Below are positions 11,345 to 22,179 of a stretch of DNA of 64,000 bases, in pieces. Position 1 is the stretch's first letter. The number at the start of each line of letters is the position of its first letter. The position numbers were made by a program, and so were the translations under genes. The notes under the pieces are model-generated. The model was not told where the DNA came from. It did not search any database and was given only the letters and a program-made list of their open reading frames with translations. Source of the DNA: Pohlia nutans (Eukaryota; Streptophyta; Bryopsida; Bryales; Mniaceae); NCBI GenBank assembly GCA_022496805.1, contig CM040092.1, positions 19,672,113 through 19,736,112 on the forward strand, in the 5' to 3' direction.

Positions 11345-11499
11345 TTAAGTATGAGTACTTTCACCGGTTGCCCGGTCAACGTATCATATAGCCGGCCGAG
11401 GGGTGGGATAAATGTACTCCAAGCAATGGACACCTTCTAGCTAGGAATGAATGTGGTGAAAGAACTAGACATAAGAGTGGAAAGCAATGGATAAATGGC

Positions 11500-11990
11500 C
11501 AAAATGGGTGTGTGCAAGAAAATAGCAGCACAAAATCTCATGAGCATTTGACCTAAAATATTACTACAAGTGTCTCAATGCTACACCGAATTGCCCATAG
11601 GTACGAGGTACTCAAATGTGGGCTTAAATTGATGAGAAAAACAAGTGGGTGAGGTGAAATTACACCCTCACCCAAAATCACAGCATACAATCACACTAAA
11701 CTTTGACCTAAAAATTGCCACAAAATGCCTTAATTCCACACCAAATTGCCCATGAGTACTAAGTACTCAAAAGTGGGCTTAAATTGATGAGAAAATCACG
11801 TGGGTGAGGTGAATTTGCACCCTCACCCAAAATGGCAGCACACAGTAATACTAACAATTAACCTAAAAATGGCCACAAAACACCTCAATTCTACACCAAA
11901 TGGTCCATGAGTACTAGGTGATCAACAATGGGCTTAAATTTGCCCAATTGTGCTCCCAAGTGCCCAAACATCACATAAGTCAAACAATTA
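11500..11990. repeat. tandem repeat, about 155-165 bp, three copies
   Basis: The landmark GGGCTTAAATT(G) occurs at about 11620, 11775 and 11940. Around it TACACC(G/A)AAT..CC, GTGGGTGAGGTGAA and CACCCTCACCCAAAAT repeat. Each unit also contains a small internal hairpin (GGGTGAGGTG / CACCCTCACCC). Non-coding. Confidence 0.7.
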
Positions 11991-12535
11991 CAGCACACGA
12001 TGGAACCCAAAAATGGGTTCCAAAATTCTACCAAATGAATTGAGATCACATTGAACAACAAGGCCACACATTTCCCACTTACACTTGTAGCACTAAAACC
12101 ATGAGATGCAAGGGAGATTTGAGAATTTTGGGCAGCGCTTCCGGGTCGTGCCCAATAACCCTAAATTGGATTCTTTTTCTCCCCCCTTCAATCACAAAAG
12201 TTGCCCGGTAAAAATCGGACAACGCTTCCGCGCTACACACTCACCGGGCCAAAATTTCACACTACTACACAATGGATTCAAAGAATACTACTCAAACATT
12301 ATAGAAAGTATGAACCCTCCAATGGGCCCCTACCATGTTACTAGTAAAACCAGTGAAGCTATATACTAATGACAAATTACTGACGAATTTGGATGTCAGC
12401 TTGTGTGAATTTTGTGAATTCAACAATTACTACAGTGAGAACCATCGATCATGAAGGCTACAGGGGACTCTATGTTTGATTACACTTGAGTCAGTGGAAG
12501 GGCCTTCAACCTTTTTGTCACTGAGGAAATAATAT

Positions 12536-13418
12536 TGTACAATCACCTATAGAAAGTAAGGTAACCCCACAATCCTCCATTCACTAAAACGCTTCCCAAA
12601 CTCACTACAATGGTTTGCCGATCACCAAAATTTTCCCACAATACAACTTCTTTATGAAGCACTTTTGTGCCAAATTTGGTACAAGGAAGATGAATGGAAG
12701 TTGCATTAATGTCAATTTACCAACTTTTATGCCTGATGTGAAAAAAATGCATATCAATTACACAAAAGCTTCCAAGGATCCAATTTTTTTGTAAAAGGTA
12801 GAAGTCACAGTAAGGAACAATATGGTGTTATAAAAAAGAATGGTATTCCTAAGTATTTTTAAATTAAATGGTGACCGCATGCAATTCAAAATTTAAAATG
12901 TAAGGCCAAATTTTAGTTTAATTATATAATAAAGTAATTAGCCTACTTTTGACACTTTTTTTGTGAGACCATATTGTCACAGTCAGAAAAAATATAATGT
13001 CATAAAACAATGACAAAAATAGATCAATTACTTTATTACATAATTAAACTAAAATTTTAAATTTTGAGTTGCATGCGGTCACCATTTAATTTAAAAATAC
13101 TTAGGAATACCATTCTTTTTTATAACACCATATTGTTCCTTACTGTGACTTCTACCTTTTACAAAAAAATTGGATCCTTGGAAGCTTTTGTATAATTGAT
13201 ATGCATTTTTTTTCACATCAGGCATAAAAGTTGGTAAATTGACATTAATGCAACTTCCATTCATCTTCCTTGTACCAAATTTGGCACAAAAGTGCTTCAT
13301 AAAGAAGTTGTATTGTGAGAAAATTTTGGTGATCGGCAAACCATTGTAGTGAGTTTGGGAAGCGTTTTAGTGAATGGAGGATTGTGGGGTTACCTTACTT
13401 TCTATAGGTGACTGTACA
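12536..13418. mobile_element. fold-back (long inverted repeat) element, about 880 bp
   Basis: The left arm (12536-12939) and right arm (13026-13418) are near-complete reverse complements separated by an 86-bp loop. Outer ends are TGTACAATCACCTATAG and CTATAGGTGACTGTACA. Arms differ by scattered substitutions and small indels. Open frames in the arms are mirror shadows and are not credible as genes. A transcript across it would form a hairpin of about 400 bp, a potential small-RNA source. Confidence 0.8.
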
Positions 13419-13419
13419 G

Positions 13420-14195
13420 AAGTTAGTCAGAGTCAAAAGGCAGCGGGGCTTAAATTGGCTCTGGGAGTGGAAATATATATATATATATATATATATTAGT
13501 ATGGGTCAGAAATAGTTACTGCTACACTCCAAAGAAGCACCTACTGCATTCAATTTCATACACTATGAGCAGTTTACAAAGGAGGAATAGAGAACCAAAA
13601 TAGATCCAACTTTAAAATCTCATTTGATGGTGTTAGTTCAAGGACAACACTTGCAATTAAAACATGTGGCATCAAGGGCATATCTTTCTCGCAGAAGGCT
13701 ACACATTTTGCTCAAGTAGCAAGTATGTCAACCAGGATATACGAAATTATCAAAACAAAGTAGCAGGTTCATAAGAAGCCTCAACATGCATATACCTTTC
13801 TTAGAGCCTGCAGATTTGTCAGCTGAGGCAGTCTCTGCCATCAGGTCCTTGTAAAATTAGATTATAGATCCGGTACATGCATGGCTTGACTCAAGGTATG
13901 GCAGTCAATTAAAAAAGCATGCCTCTGAAGTACATCCAACCTCCCTATGCAGAGATAGGGGAAAAAATATTTCTGATAGAAAGTTAAATCTCTGAGACTC
14001 CCTTATCATCCCTCCTCTAAGGGCCTTGTTGAGGGTTCAAACTTTTTCTAATGCAATTCATTACAATTATTTGGAGTAGTTCAACCAAAAAGCACATACC
14101 CTAGGCAACTAAAATTACTGGTTTAAGCTATTACAAACCCTTCTCAATCATCCTAATCATCAACATGGCTAATTGGCCTCAAGAAACACCAAAGA
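13420..14195. other. gene-free stretch with one exon-like segment
   Basis: It contains a (TA)n run at about 13474-13495. On the minus strand near 13792-13845 an ATG opens a short frame (MAETASADKSAGSKK) followed by a plausible donor (AAAG|GTATATG), so this could be the first coding exon of an unseen gene. No following exon is recognisable, hence it is not called as a gene. Confidence 0.25.
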
Positions 14196-14938
14196 ATGGA
14201 AGAGAGGGGGGTAGGGACACGTCCCCTCTGTAATATCACCCTGTCTCTCTCCATAATATCACACGGGGAGGAAGACAGGGTCTACTGTCCTCGCTGCGCC
14301 TCGCGATGGCGCTTCTTCCTGGTCGTGATCGTCCTCTCCTCTGCTGCAGGTCTTGGTGTGTCGTCGTTGATGGCCGATTTGCGTGCTGCTGTCGTCGTTT
14401 CCTTGCTCGTCCTCACGCGCGTTGTGCCCTTTCCTTCCGTTCGCCGTGCAATTTCCGCGTCCACGCTTGATCTCACCCCTTCGAACCGCTGCAATCACCT
14501 CCGACGAGCTCGCACCTCCGAACACCCTTGCTCACCGCAGTCACCTCCGAGATGTCCGTTCGGCGCTGATGTACAACGCGTACCCAGCGGCGCAGCGCCA
14601 GAGCCTGATCAATCCGTCGTTGCAGCGCTCCTTGCCTCGCGGTCAACCAGATTCGCCGCCACCACGATCTGCCTTGTCGGCGCAGCGTCATCCTCGCGTT
14701 GATTCCGCCTGTCGAGTCGCCGTCGCCAAACTTGCTTTTTTGTGACCCTCGCAGCTGCTCCCACGTCGATGCCGCAGCTTGCCGGCTCCACTTTGTACCG
14801 TAACTCTCACTGGTGCTCTCGCCGCACTCCAACTGCGCCTCGGTTGTCGGTCCAAATTGCCCCTGGAACAATTACGAATTGGTCACCTTTTCGTGCTCGC
14901 AATCTGGCAACTGACCGCGTTCACTGGAAGCTTTGGAG
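14196..14938. other. GC-rich block of unknown nature
   Basis: This block has much higher GC than its flanks and long overlapping open frames on both strands, which is what GC-rich non-coding DNA gives by chance. None of the frames has a domain I recognise. It could be a transposon portion or a promoter/CpG-rich region. Confidence 0.4.
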
Positions 14939-15176
14939 AGTTTAGCCCCCGGGGCTAAACTGGCTTGGGGGGGCTAAACCACCTCAGTTTAGCCCCGGCT
15001 AAACCCGAATCTTCCATTTTAGCCCCGGCTAATTTGTGTTTTAGCCCCGGCTAATGGTACAAAAAGGGGGCTAAAATGGGGGCTAATGGTACAAAAATTT
15101 AGCCCCCCCCCCATTTTTCAATTAGTGCTAAGGGGGGCTAAAGAGGGGGCTAAACCACCCCACTTTAGCCCCGGCT
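14939..15176. repeat. cluster of TTTAGCCCC / GGGGCTAAA palindromic units
   Basis: About ten copies of (T)TTAGCCCC or its complement GGGGCTAA(A) are packed into 240 bp, several arranged as TTAGCCCCGGCTAA palindromes. The whole has self-complementary potential and resembles the core of a terminal-inverted-repeat element or a recombination hot spot. Non-coding. Confidence 0.7.
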
Positions 15177-15879
15177 AAACCAATCAAAGTTCCCAGTGGT
15201 TCTCTCGCTCGCTTGTCTACCGGTTGGATTTGGCTCACACTAATCTCTAAAAACCCACGAACTACTACATCCTTGGTCTCGATGTTTTTGCTACTATCTA
15301 GCAAGAAACCCCTAACCGCTAAAATTCTTCTCTCTCCTTCCAACAACACTGCCCCCCTGATCTAGATTCAAACTAACTAACGGGCACACACGACTAACTG
15401 GCTCGAGAACAGGGAAGAGAGAGACTCCTAGACAGAAGGATGGGATTAAATTATACATCCTATCCTCATCCGTCATAGCTACATTCATCTCCCAACCCAC
15501 TTTGCCTAAACTACTCTACACTATTAGTTAACCGGGGGTTTTGGGCTTCTAAAATTAGGACTTGGCCTTAACACAAAGAGCAAAGCCCAAAATCCCCAAC
15601 AATCTTCTAGAAAATAATTCTCCTAAAATAATAGACCAATTGGCACGAACACTCAAAAACCCACGGTTAATTGGTTAGAAAATGCCACCTAGCTAAAATT
15701 ACTCAGACAAATAGGAATAATAAAAAGGAGCAAATAACCCCAAAAGCACAATGCACGCAAAGCCCCAAAATGTCTAATCAGCTAAAACGCTGCACTTAAA
15801 CAAAGAAATAATAGAAAATATCAAAAACCCTCACGGTAAAGGTTTACCGTGAGTGTGGACCGTCTCGACGGTTCATATT
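15177..15879. other. gene-free stretch
   Basis: No recognisable gene. The sequence changes from moderate GC to AT-rich at about 15600. It may be degraded retroelement DNA, but there are no motifs to prove it. Confidence 0.3.
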
Positions 15880-16010
15880 AAGCTACGCTTACATTTATAC
15901 GGTTGAATACTATTAATGGTATCCCTAATTTCAACAAAAAAAGTTTTAAAAAAACATCACCCAAAAAACTTTGGTTTCTTCAGAACCACCCTGGGCACTA
16001 AAGGAGATTA
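15880..16010. mobile_element. truncated copy of TTAA MITE family F
   Basis: It matches the right end of the element at 10545-11344: GGTTGAATACTATT, ATCACCCAAAAAAC, TTTCT(C)CAGAACCACCCT, then GGGCACTAAAGG. The terminal GGG/TTAA is decayed to GGAGATTAA. Confidence 0.6.
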
Positions 16011-16377
16011 AAACTAGTCATGGGTTGGGTAATACAAAGAGAAACTGAAATCTAGACTATTCCTAAGTTTCAAATATCCTATCCTTAGTTGAAATTTAGC
16101 ATGATGCTATTATATGGTTCACTCACTGGTTGAAACTCTTGAAATACTCACAAATTATTTATACAGGAGGTGTTTTGAGGTAATTATGATCTTAGCATCA
16201 AGTGATGAAATTTTCCACCAAAACTAAAAACTCAAAAATTCTTACGACCTGCCCAAAAGTTCAAAACAAGTTCAATGACTTGTACAATAGTTGTTAACGT
16301 ACAGCCTGTAGTCATCAGCACCTTAAAACCGCTGCCACATCATGAGTGACAAGGTCTTTGACATCTCAGTAAAATTA

Positions 16378-16553
16378 TCACAGGGAGAAATAAAGACATT
16401 CTCACATGGGATTTCATATGGGAAGTGGGACAAAATTTCACAATTGTAACTTTCTTGGGATGATTGTAGTGTATCTTTGATCTGGGAAAGCTACAATTGC
16501 GGGAAATTTGTCGGCGTTTCCCATATGAGAATCATGTATTTATCTCCCTGTGA
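16378..16553. mobile_element. PIF/Harbinger-like MITE, 176 bp
   Basis: The terminal inverted repeat TCACAGGGAGA(A/T)AAATA is flanked by the 3-bp direct repeat TTA (16375-16377 and 16554-16556). The complementary part extends about 30 bp and includes CATATGGG/CCCATATG. A TTA target site is typical of Tourist/PIF-Harbinger MITEs. Confidence 0.7.
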
Positions 16554-16700
16554 TTAGAACCGCCAAGAGAATTCTGTGTTCCGCTGTAGTTTCGACGCGT
16601 CTAGTCAAATTGTCTGAAAACTTGGCAGCACGTCCTTTTCCAGTTTCCCCTCGATCGGACCTAACCCAAATGACTGATGTGTGAAGGTAGAATTTAGCTA

Positions 16701-16888
16701 CACTGAAATCACCATATACTGTGGCGCACTGTATTTTTGAACAACCACACTAATAATTATTTTTCCAAAATACTGTTGTAAAATTCATCCAACTTTAATG
16801 AAAATTCGTTCAAACAGATGATAATTTATCCAAATGGATGAATGTACCCAAAACAATTATCCACCCACAGTATATGGTGATTTCAGTG
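16701..16888. mobile_element. TA-flanked MITE (mariner-type), 188 bp
   Basis: Inverted ends CACTGAAATCACCATATACT...AGTATATGGTGATTTCAGTG are perfect for over 20 bp and flanked by TA (16699-16700 and 16889-16890). The TA target and size point to a Tc1/mariner-dependent MITE. Confidence 0.75.
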
Positions 16889-17177
16889 TAAAGTGCTACA
16901 GCAAGTCTATTCAAAATGACTGTGCAGCAAGCAAGCAGCATATATCTCAGTGGCCTTGGAAAACGTGATTACCACGATGTCTGCATGTTCGCATTCATGC
17001 CGACAGATATTCAACTTGCGCTGCGCGCATCCCAATTTACAATTCTGATCAATTTTATAGTAAATTATCTCATTTCAATCATCAGTTGCTCGCACTAATC
17101 GAGTCTCTAGAATCCACTTGAATTGATCAGAGAACGTCCAGTTGTAGATTGATCAAACCAGTCCGAGACTTGGAGCC

Positions 17178-17972
17178 ATGGCGGCGTCGGTAGCGCGATC
17201 TCGGACGCGCCCATCGGGTCACGCCGGGAAGAGGCGGAGGTTTGTCGTGGCACCTCCGCCGCGCCGACGTACCTCCCCGCGGTTCACTTCACGACGAAAA
17301 ATCCCAAGTCAGGGGAGGTTTGCGAGTTCCACTTGGTGGGCGGCGGCGTGGTGTGCAACAACCCGACGAGCGCGCGTCGCCATCACGCAAGTCGTGAAGG
17401 AGCGCAGTAATTCCATGTCCGGACGAGTCACCTGGACCGGGACGTACCGTGATTTGCTGGTGCTGTCGCTAGGAACGGGCGAGAAGCCCGTGAGCTACGA
17501 CGCGGGGAAGGCTGCCAAGTGGGGACTGGTAGACTGGCTGCGTAGCGGCGATGGCTCTGTGCCTCTGATCGAGATCTTTTCCAATGGAAGTGCGGACATG
17601 GTGGATTATAACCTGTCCGTGATCTTTCACAGCCACGAGTCGTTGCAGAACTATCTCCGGATCCAGACAGACGCGCTGGACGGGGAGTTGTGCTCGCTGG
17701 ACAACTCGAAGCGGACCAACATGGAGCAGCTGGTGGGGGTGGCAAAGGCTTTGTTGAAGCTGCCGGCCACCACGCGGAACTTCGCGTCCGGGAAACTGGA
17801 AGCGTGCAACGATTTGGGCAGCAATGAGGAGGCACTGCTGAGATTTGCACAGTGGTTGTCGGAGGAGCGGCGAATGCGGCTCAAGCGCGCAGGAGCCGCT
17901 CGAAGACGACGACGACGAGCGCTACCTTTCCATCACAACTTGAACTTTGCGCTACCAAAATCTCGAATCTAG
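17178..17972 (+). pseudogene. patatin-like phospholipase, C-terminal fragment with frameshift
   Basis: From about 17375 on, the ATG-17178 frame encodes the C-terminal half of a plant patatin-like protein: DLLVLSLGTGEKPVSYDAGK, AAKWGLVDWL, then NGSADMVDYNLSVIF, NYLRIQ and NEEALLRFAQWLSEERRMR. Upstream (17243 to about 17375) the homologous sequence is in another frame (GTSAAPTYLPAVHF, then GGGVVCNNPT, which holds the patatin Asp-region equivalent with G in place of D). A one-base shift near 17375 therefore separates the two parts. The N-terminal half with the oxyanion-hole glycines and the GxSxG nucleophile is absent, and no upstream exons are found. A functional lipid acyl hydrolase is not expected. 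GC content is far above the flanks and there is no intron, so it may be a recently captured or retroposed fragment. Confidence 0.8.
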
Positions 17973-18846
17973 ATGTCACCAAATAAAGACACTACAAGGA
18001 GAAGGCATCGCCTTTCACTCCTTCTGTGAGTCAAACGGCGCCACTTTTCACTCACCAATTTTTTGGTTGGACTTGCTGAGTGCGATTAGTCACTTAGGAC
18101 AAGAGTGTACAGTGAAAAACGACAATGAACAGGATCCTCCAGAGTGAGAAACGACGCATCTGCTTGTAGCGAGAAGAGCATTAGAGTGCTGGAGTTCTGC
18201 TCCAAAGGAGATGTATAGGGTAACGTGATTTCATGTCTTTGTGCACCATTTTTTCCCGCTAGGTGTTGCTATCCTAAACTTTTCTTACTAAACGTTGAAG
18301 TCCCAATTTGACTTCAGAAGACTTTAGACTGACAACCAAAACATTCATGTACCACCCAAGCTAGGAGCCACCCCAACTCGTGGAGGAATGGAAAGGCAGA
18401 CCACACACTGGCTACTTAATGTTATGGGATGCCATGATTATCCTCGAATAAGCAGGTGCATATAATTATGTACAATGGTTGGAGAAGATGGAAAAGCAAC
18501 AGGTCCATGAAAATCGGTGGTACATGGTGTTCATCCAGTTGACAATTCAGATAGTTCCATGTTAACAACACATGTGCAGTGCTGATGTGCAACATCAACT
18601 ATGATGTAATCATCAGTTCCAATAGCATGATCACCAATGGTGGTATTACAGATAGCTATCCAGAGTACCAGTGGAGATGTGTGCTAGGTTTGACTGACCA
18701 TAGCCAGAAAACCCCCAGATCCTGTGAACCAACAACAAGTGATGATAAGAGATTAAATCAATCAGCCTATCCAAATTATTTATTTATTTATTTTACAAAT
18801 TCAAAGAACAATGCCAAGCCAAAAACTGGACTTTCATGCATATGTG
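17973..18846. other. gene-free stretch 3' of the patatin fragment
   Basis: No gene or clear repeat is seen. It may include former 3' untranslated sequence. Confidence 0.35.
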
Positions 18847-18850
18847 TTAA

Positions 18851-19430
18851 CCCCTAAAGGACCACAACTATGTTTCTCTTCAAACACTCCAAAGCTGCCT
18901 AAAAGTATCCCTTCTCAAAAAAAAAAAAAAAAAGTTTTTGATCTAAAACCTTTTTTACCAATCCAACCGTAGGATATTTCAACCAACTTGAATTTATTAG
19001 GACCTACAAATTTTCAACCGTTCAAGGTTCCTCAATAGTAAGATTATAAACTACAAAGTTGGTTGAACTTTATTTTTTGCCCCCTTGCCCGAGTTTGAAA
19101 TTTTTTGAAAATGCCCAAAATGCAAAGTTTAGTCTCAGATTTGGTAAAATGAATTTGGCAGTTGTGTATATGGGGGTGTCAGCTCATTATGTACAAAATT
19201 TCAGGTCCGTAGCTCATTGTATGCAAATTTTCAGGAGCTACCCGCAGTTAGATTTTTCACCTTTGCATGATTGTATCTTTTGATCTATACATCACCTACA
19301 TACGCAAATTACCATCCCATCTTTGTTACAAAGAGTAGAATCACCACAAAAAATCTCAAAAATTGAGGATCAATACTCATTCCACACTGAGCTAACCGAA
19401 CTTGGAAAATCAGCGTTGGTCCTTTAGGGG
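18851..19430. mobile_element. TTAA-flanked MITE, family D (580 bp)
   Basis: TTAA at 18847-18850 and 19431-19434 flank inverted ends CCCCTAAAGGACC and GGTCCTTTAGGGG (13/13). The 224-bp element near 27498 has the same ends but a different interior. No coding capacity. Confidence 0.8.
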
Positions 19431-20031
19431 TTAACCTTCTATATATTGCATTGAACCAATCACAATCACTATACGTGGGAAATCCTTAGAGTTATTCGTA
19501 AAGTTGAGCAAAAATATCCACAAGAGGAAAGACAATGCAGAACTTGTGTTTTAGTTTGAAAGGCGGCGAAAATAAGTTTTGGCTCCATTTTTTTTGACCA
19601 ATCAAAATGCACTGCGTTGTCAGGGAGATTCCAACATGGCACCTTTCCAAAGCTAGAGAAGCTCCCCCAATGCACACTCAAGTTCCCACCACAGAATCTA
19701 CACGTGCCCCCACATGCTTGCCCAAAGCAAGCGCTTGGCTCCATGTGACTGACAATCTCTGCGATTTTGAATTGAAGCTTGAAAACTCAGTGTTGCAGAG
19801 GGGTTACCCCTCCTTGATTTTATGGATAACTCTATTAGTGTCCATCAATCTAGGATACCAAACCCTTCTTTGAATTAACTATAGAAGGACTATTAAAACA
19901 TCACTCATTTTGTATATCACTCTTACTAGTCCTGAATTTTCAGCATTAAATACAAGAATATTTCATCTAGTTTTCAAAGTCAAGAGCTCATGCAGTCGTA
20001 GTGTGTTCATGATCTTACAAGCAAAGCACGG

Positions 20032-22149
20032 TCATTGCCCCGGGAAGTAAGGCTGGGAGCACCCGGGAAAGTCCGTGCGCCCGAACGGTTGTCCAAGGCC
20101 TTGTTTGTCGACCAGCATGATGGACCGGAGCTCGCAATTGCCATACCCATCCTGCAACTCCTTCCGCACCATGGCCGACACATCCTCACCGAACAACCTC
20201 GTGAACTCCCAAATGAATCCGCTGTGCGAAACCACGGCGATCCGCTGCTCCGTCTGATTCAACAGCCAATTCGCAAACACGGCTGCTCGGTACTGCACAT
20301 CCTCCGTCCTCTCGCGCGCGTCCACCTTCCAATGCACATCCTGATCACATCACAGGCATCAGGAACTTCAAGGCATGTGAACATGGTGCCATGATGGTGC
20401 ATTGAAATGCAATTAAGATAATTTGGTGCCAACCTCCATACCAATCTAGTATGGATAAACTGACACTAAAATGACCTTTATGCGGCCTTTGGTGTCAAAA
20501 TGACACCAAAATAGTCTAACCAACTTTTCTGATGGGGTTCTATTTTTGGCTATACAAAATTGTTTCTCATGCTACAATCCGAGTGTGTAATTTGAAATAT
20601 TTTTTTGGATGAAAAAGAAAAATTTCAATCCTTTTAAATAAATAAAAATGGAAATCACCAGATTTGGAAGAAAGTAGTACTTAAAATAGATGAATAGATA
20701 TTATAATAGGTCCAAAATAGGTATGATTGTGAAAATGTTTGATTTCAACAAAATACTAAAAATTTCCAGTTTGAGCATTTGTGGAATTTTTTTAAAAAAA
20801 GAACCCTGCCTGATCGTTCACTATGTCGGAGAAATCAATCGCCGGGTACTGCGATTGCAATTGCGAGACCGGGCGACGCCGGTCACATGGGTGTTCCCCG
20901 ATGCACTCACGGCACCATTCCACAGCTTGGAATTTCGGGCAACCCTCCGCGGAGATTCCCCAGCGCTTCCCTGTATGAGAGTAGTGATTCCTCACATTCA
21001 TTCTCATAGATGAATCATGGATGAAATGTCATTTATTCATTTGAAAGTGTATACATTCATCCAAAATAGTGATACCATCTCAAATGAGAGAAGATTTTAA
21101 TTATTCTATAAACAATAATGGTCCAACAGGCTAAAGCAAACAAAAAAGTGATATATAGCATACAAGATTAATCTTAGAGCATGTCCACCATTGACATTGG
21201 TATTCCTATTTTTTGAACCTAATATACCAACCTAGATCTAAATTTTTCTAAAGAAGAGGAGCTAGTTTGACTGATATCTACAAGCAATATACTAACCTCA
21301 AATGTTCTAGTTGGCAAAAAGTCTTCCCAAATCAAATCAAGACTTCAATTTTTAGCAAGAAATTTGAGAATACTAATCCTTGATGGGAACACTCTTACAA
21401 TGTTTATTGTATTTAGTATATTATATAGTTTTGGTAGTCCTATGAAGCACTAGAAATACTATGAATTACTCTACATATTGATGAATATTATTTACGAGAC
21501 TTCAGATCTTCTATCTGCCAAATTAATGGTAGGCGAAAACATCATAGAGAGTGGAAACATCATAGAGAGGTGAAATTTTGATCCCAACTTTGATATTGGA
21601 AAAATTAAATTACTTTAGTAGAACTAAATTTCTAATCAACAACTACAAAAATAGGAGCAACATTTTTTTACCTGCCCGTAAACAAAGCACGTATTGCTTT
21701 TTGGCGGTAGTTCCAAGATACTCAATTTCATGTAAAGAATTCATTTGCTCTGTGTTGGACCATTTTGATGTTAGAGTAATTCATCGGTGACACTAAATAG
21801 AATACTTGCCTGCGACATTGTCGAGCATGAGAGCATTGACTTTGGACTCAGAAGGGCGCATGGAGTTCCCCGAGCCAAACACACCGATGGCGGTTCGGAT
21901 GGCGCGCGAGAGCGGCGAGCAAATGACGAGCTGCGGTTTGATGGAATTCGTGTTGGCGATGTGCTCGCGCACGAATTGCGCTTGCTTCCAGCCCAGATCT
22001 GTCAACGGCGCATCGAAGTAGGCTTCGTCTTCGTAGACGTTGGCTGTAGGGAAATCCTCGCGGGCTTTGTTGTGCGTGGCTTGGCCGTGACGCAGGAGGT
22101 GGATGATCTTGCACCGGGCCATCGGGTAAGCAGCGGATGGTTTCGGCAT
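20032..22149 (-). CDS. phosphoglycerate-mutase-like histidine phosphatase, three exons
   Basis: Exons (minus): 22149-21810, 20970-20810, 20340-20032, giving 269 aa. The first real ATG is 22149 (MPKPSAAYPMARCK). The histidine-phosphatase core is complete: LLRHGQATHN with the phospho-accepting His (residues 18-27), FDAPLTDLGWKQA, SPLSRAIRTAIGVF, HPCDRRRPVS, YPAIDFSDIV, and the second catalytic His in VSHSGF, ending NCELRSIMLVDK. This matches plant phosphoglycerate mutase-like proteins (At5g64460 type), whose substrate is not established, rather than classical glycolytic PGM. Both introns best fit GC donors (CAG|GCAAGT and CAG|GCAGGG) with AG acceptors (TACAG, ATCAG). A normal GT donor (GTGAAC) four codons earlier is possible for intron 2 but shortens a conserved loop. 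A 178-bp MITE ends 14 bp before the exon 3 acceptor-side boundary. No transit peptide, so likely cytosolic. Confidence 0.85.
20357..20534. mobile_element. CATCAG-ended MITE, 178 bp, in intron of PGM-like gene
   Basis: Termini CATCAGGAACTT and AACTTTTCTGATG are inverted repeats. The interior (GCATGTGAACATGG, GGTGCCAACCTCCATACCAA, GCGGCCTTTGGTGTCA) recurs at 33054-33232 and 55954-56132. The element lies just upstream of the 3' splice site used for exon 3 of the minus-strand gene. Confidence 0.75.
20535..20809. other. intron remainder of PGM-like gene
   Basis: AT-rich intron sequence, no further feature. Confidence 0.5.
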
Positions 22150-22179
22150 CTTAACCTCACTCCCTTGCAAACTTCTCAA

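Noticed and set aside
13091..13339. 82-codon minus-strand frame in the fold-back element.
   Set aside because: It exists only as a consequence of the inverted arms and has no protein-like pattern.
13792..13845. Possible first coding exon (MAETASADKSAGSKK + GT donor) on the minus strand.
   Set aside because: No second exon or homologue could be recognised, so support is too weak for a gene call.
14196..14702. 168-codon open frame in the GC-rich block.
   Set aside because: Long open frames overlap on both strands, have biased composition and no domain; typical of GC-rich non-coding DNA.
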